A stretch of DNA of 64,000 bases, taken from assembly GCA_044239865.1 (NCBI GenBank), contig JBIIAO010000004.1, forward strand, positions 1-64,000. The letters run 5' to 3'. Source of the DNA: CAIZGX01 sp044239865 (GTDB lineage: Bacteria > Bacteroidota > Bacteroidia > Flavobacteriales_D > Sanyastnellaceae). Of this stretch, positions 62,601 through 64,000 are shown one piece after another; the first letter of the stretch is position 1, and each line of letters begins with the position of its first letter. Under the pieces are notes generated by a model. The model was not told the DNA's origin. It did no database searches and saw only the letters and a list, made by a program, of their open reading frames with translations. The position numbers and the translations under genes were made by a program.

Positions 62601-64000
62601 AAAAAGTAGATCCTTTGGATGTTGCACTTCGATTCATTATGATGGTTCGCACGGTAAATGGAAGCTATACCAAGAATGAAGGGTTACTTCTGCCCGGGTA
62701 CGCCAATAGCACGAGTGTTCTAGGTTTCGATGATCAATTTAATGGCCCTGGAATTGGATTCCTTGTAGGGCAGCAGAATACAGATTTAATGGGTAATCCA
62801 ACAGGAAGGAATTTTGCAACAGATGCGGCGAGTAATGACTGGTTGGTGCAGCGTCAATCGTTGAATATTCAATACAACGAAACCTTCACAGAAACGTGGA
62901 ATGCAAAAATGAATTTAGAGCCGTTCCGTTACTTCAAAGTAGAACTTTCAGCAACAAGACAAGAGGGTAAAAATTACAATTCGTTTTTCAGATATGATCC
63001 AACCATTGATGATTATACATTTCAGTCCCCAATGGAAACTGGAAATTTCTCCGCTTCTTTAATAACATGGAACACCGCCTTTGTTAAAGACGATAAAGAA
63101 AATAATTATGCGAGTCCAATATTCGATCAGCTCCTAGCGAATAGAAAGGAGATTTCTAGCCGATGGAACAATGAGACCTATCAATTGGCAAATCCTAACG
63201 ATTCGGGATACTACGACGGTTTTGGTTCACTTTCTCAAAATGTGATTATCCCTTCGTTTATAGCTGCATATACTGGACGTTCTGCAAGTGAAGTTGCTTT
63301 GAGTCCATTCGCAACAAAAGCGCAACCAAACTGGAAAATCACATACGATGGATTGACCAAGTTGCCAGCGGTGAAAAAGTATTTCAAACAGTTCAATGTC
63401 ACGCATAACTACCGTTCAACAGCCACGGCGTCCTATGTTACAAATTTGAAATATGAAGAGTTCAACAACCTACCTTCAGCAATTGATCAAAGTGCAGAGC
63501 AAAACTTCATTAGTCAACAACAAATAGGCACAGTAACACTTACAGAGTCGATGTCTCCTTTGGTTGGATTCGATATGACTTTAAAAACTAAAAAGGTTAA
63601 CGACCCATTAATTAAATTAGAATACAAGCGCGACAGAACGATTGCACTCGGGATGGCTAACTACCAAATTACTGAAACAAAGAGCAATAGTTTTGTTATA
63701 GGGTTGGGTTATAAGATTACCGAAGTTCCGAATCCTTTTGGAAGGAAAAAAGGCAGTAAGCTTCCAGTGAAACTTCTCGAAAAATCTACGCTAAACCTTC
63801 GTGTCGATTTCACCATTCGCGACAACTTTACTTTGATTAGAAAAATTGAAGAGCAACAAAACCAGGTCACAGCAGGACAGACCTTGTTTAGCGTTAAATC
63901 GAGCGCAGACATGGCAATTAGCGACAAGCTAACGCTTCGATTCTTCTACGACCATCAGATTAATAAGCCCGCTATTTCTACAAGTTTCCAAACATCGAAT
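56660..64000 (+). CDS. sprA: T9SS translocon protein SprA (3' end outside window)
   Basis: SprA is the giant outer-membrane barrel that forms the type IX secretion channel. The frame has no stop from GTG 56660 to the window end: 2447 codons, already about full length (the Flavobacterium johnsoniae protein is about 2400). GTG is chosen because it lies 4 bases after ruvA and gives a signal peptide (VKEVILRVLSRAIFVMALCVSGWLAWA); ATG 56705 is the alternative. Family segments include the N-terminal repeats with IPLPSNIQYSIEYNP, the NIGTKMKLKVNYNTESTFEFEN stretch and, near the end, RFFYDHQINKPAISTSF, the closing strands. About 15 residues should be missing on the right. Confidence 0.96.
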   Translation, partial: MKEVILRVLSRAIFVMALCVSGWLAWANTSVETRVIAKSNHNFVFAPDTVTPIWPNDDNPAPSEGGNGIEIPLPSNIQYSIEYNPETGKYEVVQKVGGKFDYRRATSMDREDFLDFQLDKNVSKYWNKIKDDKAAANKEFAPVIKVGGDNFEHIFGSNEIEIRPQGSAELTFGLNSQRTENPRIPERQRKNTNFNFDQKIQMNVIGNIGTKMKLKVNYNTESTFEFENNMKVEYTGDEDQIMRKIELGTVALPLTGTLMPGSLGLFGAKIETQWGKLKNTTILTQQKGERKEITVQGGAQTTRFDIAADNYEANRHYFLSGYFRDNYDNALASLPVVNSGANITRIEVWVVNQQANTQDVRNIMAFTDLGENSQYIASDYNNSSLISPGQLQNPDNENNNLFNVVSNNQNILDFSNANAAIQALGYGMRQGIHYERVGNARKLSPSEYSYNARLGFISLKQSLNNAEVLAVSYEYTLNGQTYQVGTLSQDGIAAPQALMLKMLKSSITLVKLTNGDPSPLWVNMMKNVYNLESFGISPEKFRLEVWYNNPATGVNMNYIPREPLSGKLLLQVMNLDRIDAQQMPGSDGFFDFVPNASTSGGLIDASSGRVFFPVAEPFGSHLSDQIYAGLGNTPQAAQVVSQVVFQALYDSTKTAAQIGFPQLNRFRIKGEYQSASGSEISLNALNIPQGAVTVTAGGMRLVEGTDFTVNYNLGKVTILNESIMSSGQPIKVAVESNSMFNLQYKTLLGSRFDYKFSDNLAMGATFMNLKERPLTQKVNAGDDPVNNGMIGFDMNFQKEVPLITKWIDRIPGIQTKEKSTVTFSLEAAKIFPGHSRAISKDGNAYVDDFEGSQSVIDLRSLNQWFMASTPKSQSALFPEGDFEDSLVYGANRAQLSWYIIDPLFYRNSSYTPPNISADMQSDHRMREVLESEVFPNRQLPAGTPPNITCLDLSYYPEERGMYNFELPNGYSGRSAGLNTDGTLKDPSSRWGGIQRALTTTDFETSNVQFIQFWVMDPFNEDSENTQGGDLYFNLGNVSEDIMNDSHMSFENGFPSANNDLPIEQGTWGNYPSPTTFNVVNAFDYTSGNYEQQDIGLDGLNSVAEQSYFSNWLLQMQGFLAPDAYAKYQQDPSADNFSYFRSSQADAADLNTLERYKNFNRYEGNSNTNTPDGYPIAATTIPNSEDINQDITLNTIESYFQYKVSLRPGDLGDANLGKNYITDTFVTTKTTANNEERQIRWYQFKIPIKEFEKRVGSIPDFRSIRYIRMFLKGWEEPVTLRFARLELVRGEWRKYDYTLAGNQEQEINDDPETTFSIAAVNIEENGNREPVPYAVPPGIIREQDVASANLRNLNEQSLSLSVCNLKDGDARATYRNVKYDLRQYKRLRMFAHAEAAGIQSDLKDNDVSVFIRLGSDFDQNYYEYEVPMSVTPWYTNNDDEIWPADNNFDIQLSDLQNLKINRPSSTSVLSVVDTILANNVHLSVKGNPNLANITTMMIGIRNPDKDTNPFGVTDDGKGKCAIVWVNELRLSEFDEKSGSAAIARLNAQLADFGNVAVSGNISTPGWGAIEQRVQQRQQETKMGLDASSTLQLGKFFPKDWGVQLPMYLGFSENVQTPRYSPLQPDIQMTDLPTLNKPLKQKSQTYTKRRSINFTNVKFAPKKDAAPDKGVGLPSADDKGKPGTQTAPPSTDKPKFYGIDNFSVSYAYNETYFRDINTDWRLQKQYQGAFDYSFTNKPKEFKPLANFPIIKTSKYLKWLKEFNFYAGIKQMSFRTEMNRSYETSRIRNNSLELTGIYSDMLIQTQAQKNWNWTRNYSMKYDLTKNFKTDFTASNIALVGEPRGVINKNDVDWYESYKDSVWSNIQHFGETTTYNHNVGVTYKLPLDKFPLLNFMSADARYGGTFRWDRAPFTQDTLGNTIQNSRQIQLNAQGNFETLYNNVPRLKQALTGKKPNAGKKDTGKKDDPTKKDGFGDDLKKKDKKEKVDPLDVALRFIMMVRTVNGSYTKNEGLLLPGYANSTSVLGFDDQFNGPGIGFLVGQQNTDLMGNPTGRNFATDAASNDWLVQRQSLNIQYNETFTETWNAKMNLEPFRYFKVELSATRQEGKNYNSFFRYDPTIDDYTFQSPMETGNFSASLITWNTAFVKDDKENNYASPIFDQLLANRKEISSRWNNETYQLANPNDSGYYDGFGSLSQNVIIPSFIAAYTGRSASEVALSPFATKAQPNWKITYDGLTKLPAVKKYFKQFNVTHNYRSTATASYVTNLKYEEFNNLPSAIDQSAEQNFISQQQIGTVTLTESMSPLVGFDMTLKTKKVNDPLIKLEYKRDRTIALGMANYQITETKSNSFVIGLGYKITEVPNPFGRKKGSKLPVKLLEKSTLNLRVDFTIRDNFTLIRKIEEQQNQVTAGQTLFSVKSSADMAISDKLTLRFFYDHQINKPAISTSFQTSN

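Overview
The window comes from a Bacteroidota genome, most likely order Flavobacteriales (a Crocinitomicaceae/Fluviicola-like lineage is my inference). The evidence is type IX secretion (T9SS) sorting domains of types A and B, a nearly complete sprA after maeB and ruvA, Omp28/DUF6029/DUF6089-type envelope genes, and promoters of the Bacteroidota form (TTG then TAnnTTTG).

Layout. 1-1935 is the 3' end of a large T9SS-exported protein with MopE-type metal-binding repeats. 2001-2665 is a small gene graveyard: remnants of a DUF6629 membrane protein, an AHSA1/SRPBCC protein and a VOC protein, with interiors deleted and ends kept. 2741-6578 holds a secreted ricin-like protein, a coupled pair of secreted coiled-coil/TPR proteins and an N-terminal scrap of a restriction-type helicase. 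An array of short hairpins lies at 6933-7071.

7180-22908 is a 15.7-kb integrative element in tRNA-Asn. It is bounded by a 51-bp perfect direct repeat (7129-7179 and 22858-22908), has a tyrosine recombinase at its right end and TGTACA-type candidate arm sites at both ends. Its cargo is a possible structured RNA, a RadC-like JAB protein, an SF2 helicase of the mobile-element type with an odd P-loop, a complete type I restriction-modification operon (hsdM-hsdS-small ORF-hsdR), a secreted MORN-retropepsin protein and two related lipoproteins. I see no relaxase or conjugation genes.

22917-28297 returns to the chromosome: rseP, tRNA-Leu, a 50-bp tandem array made of three mini-hairpins per unit, an arsenic operon (arsR, shortened DUF6428, acr3, arsC), a DUF1801 gene and an MBL hydrolase. 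28345-45689 is core housekeeping and envelope: a TolB-like/beta-barrel protein, M28 peptidase, cysS, threonine dehydrogenase-like SDR, queA, PpiD-like foldase, a CNNM/CorC protein, lptC, an outer-membrane protein, coaX, a T9SS type B protein and an NPD/FabK-like enzyme. 45771-53710 is envelope biogenesis with three thioredoxin-fold exported proteins close together. 53784 to the end is maeB-ruvA-sprA, with sprA leaving the window just short of its stop.

The most unusual points are the two hairpin arrays, unrelated in sequence but both built as three-hairpin modules of about 50 bp; the element with its candidate structured RNA and small ORF inside the restriction operon; and the recurring interior deletions in small genes. 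Family assignments come from recognised motifs and were not checked by database search.
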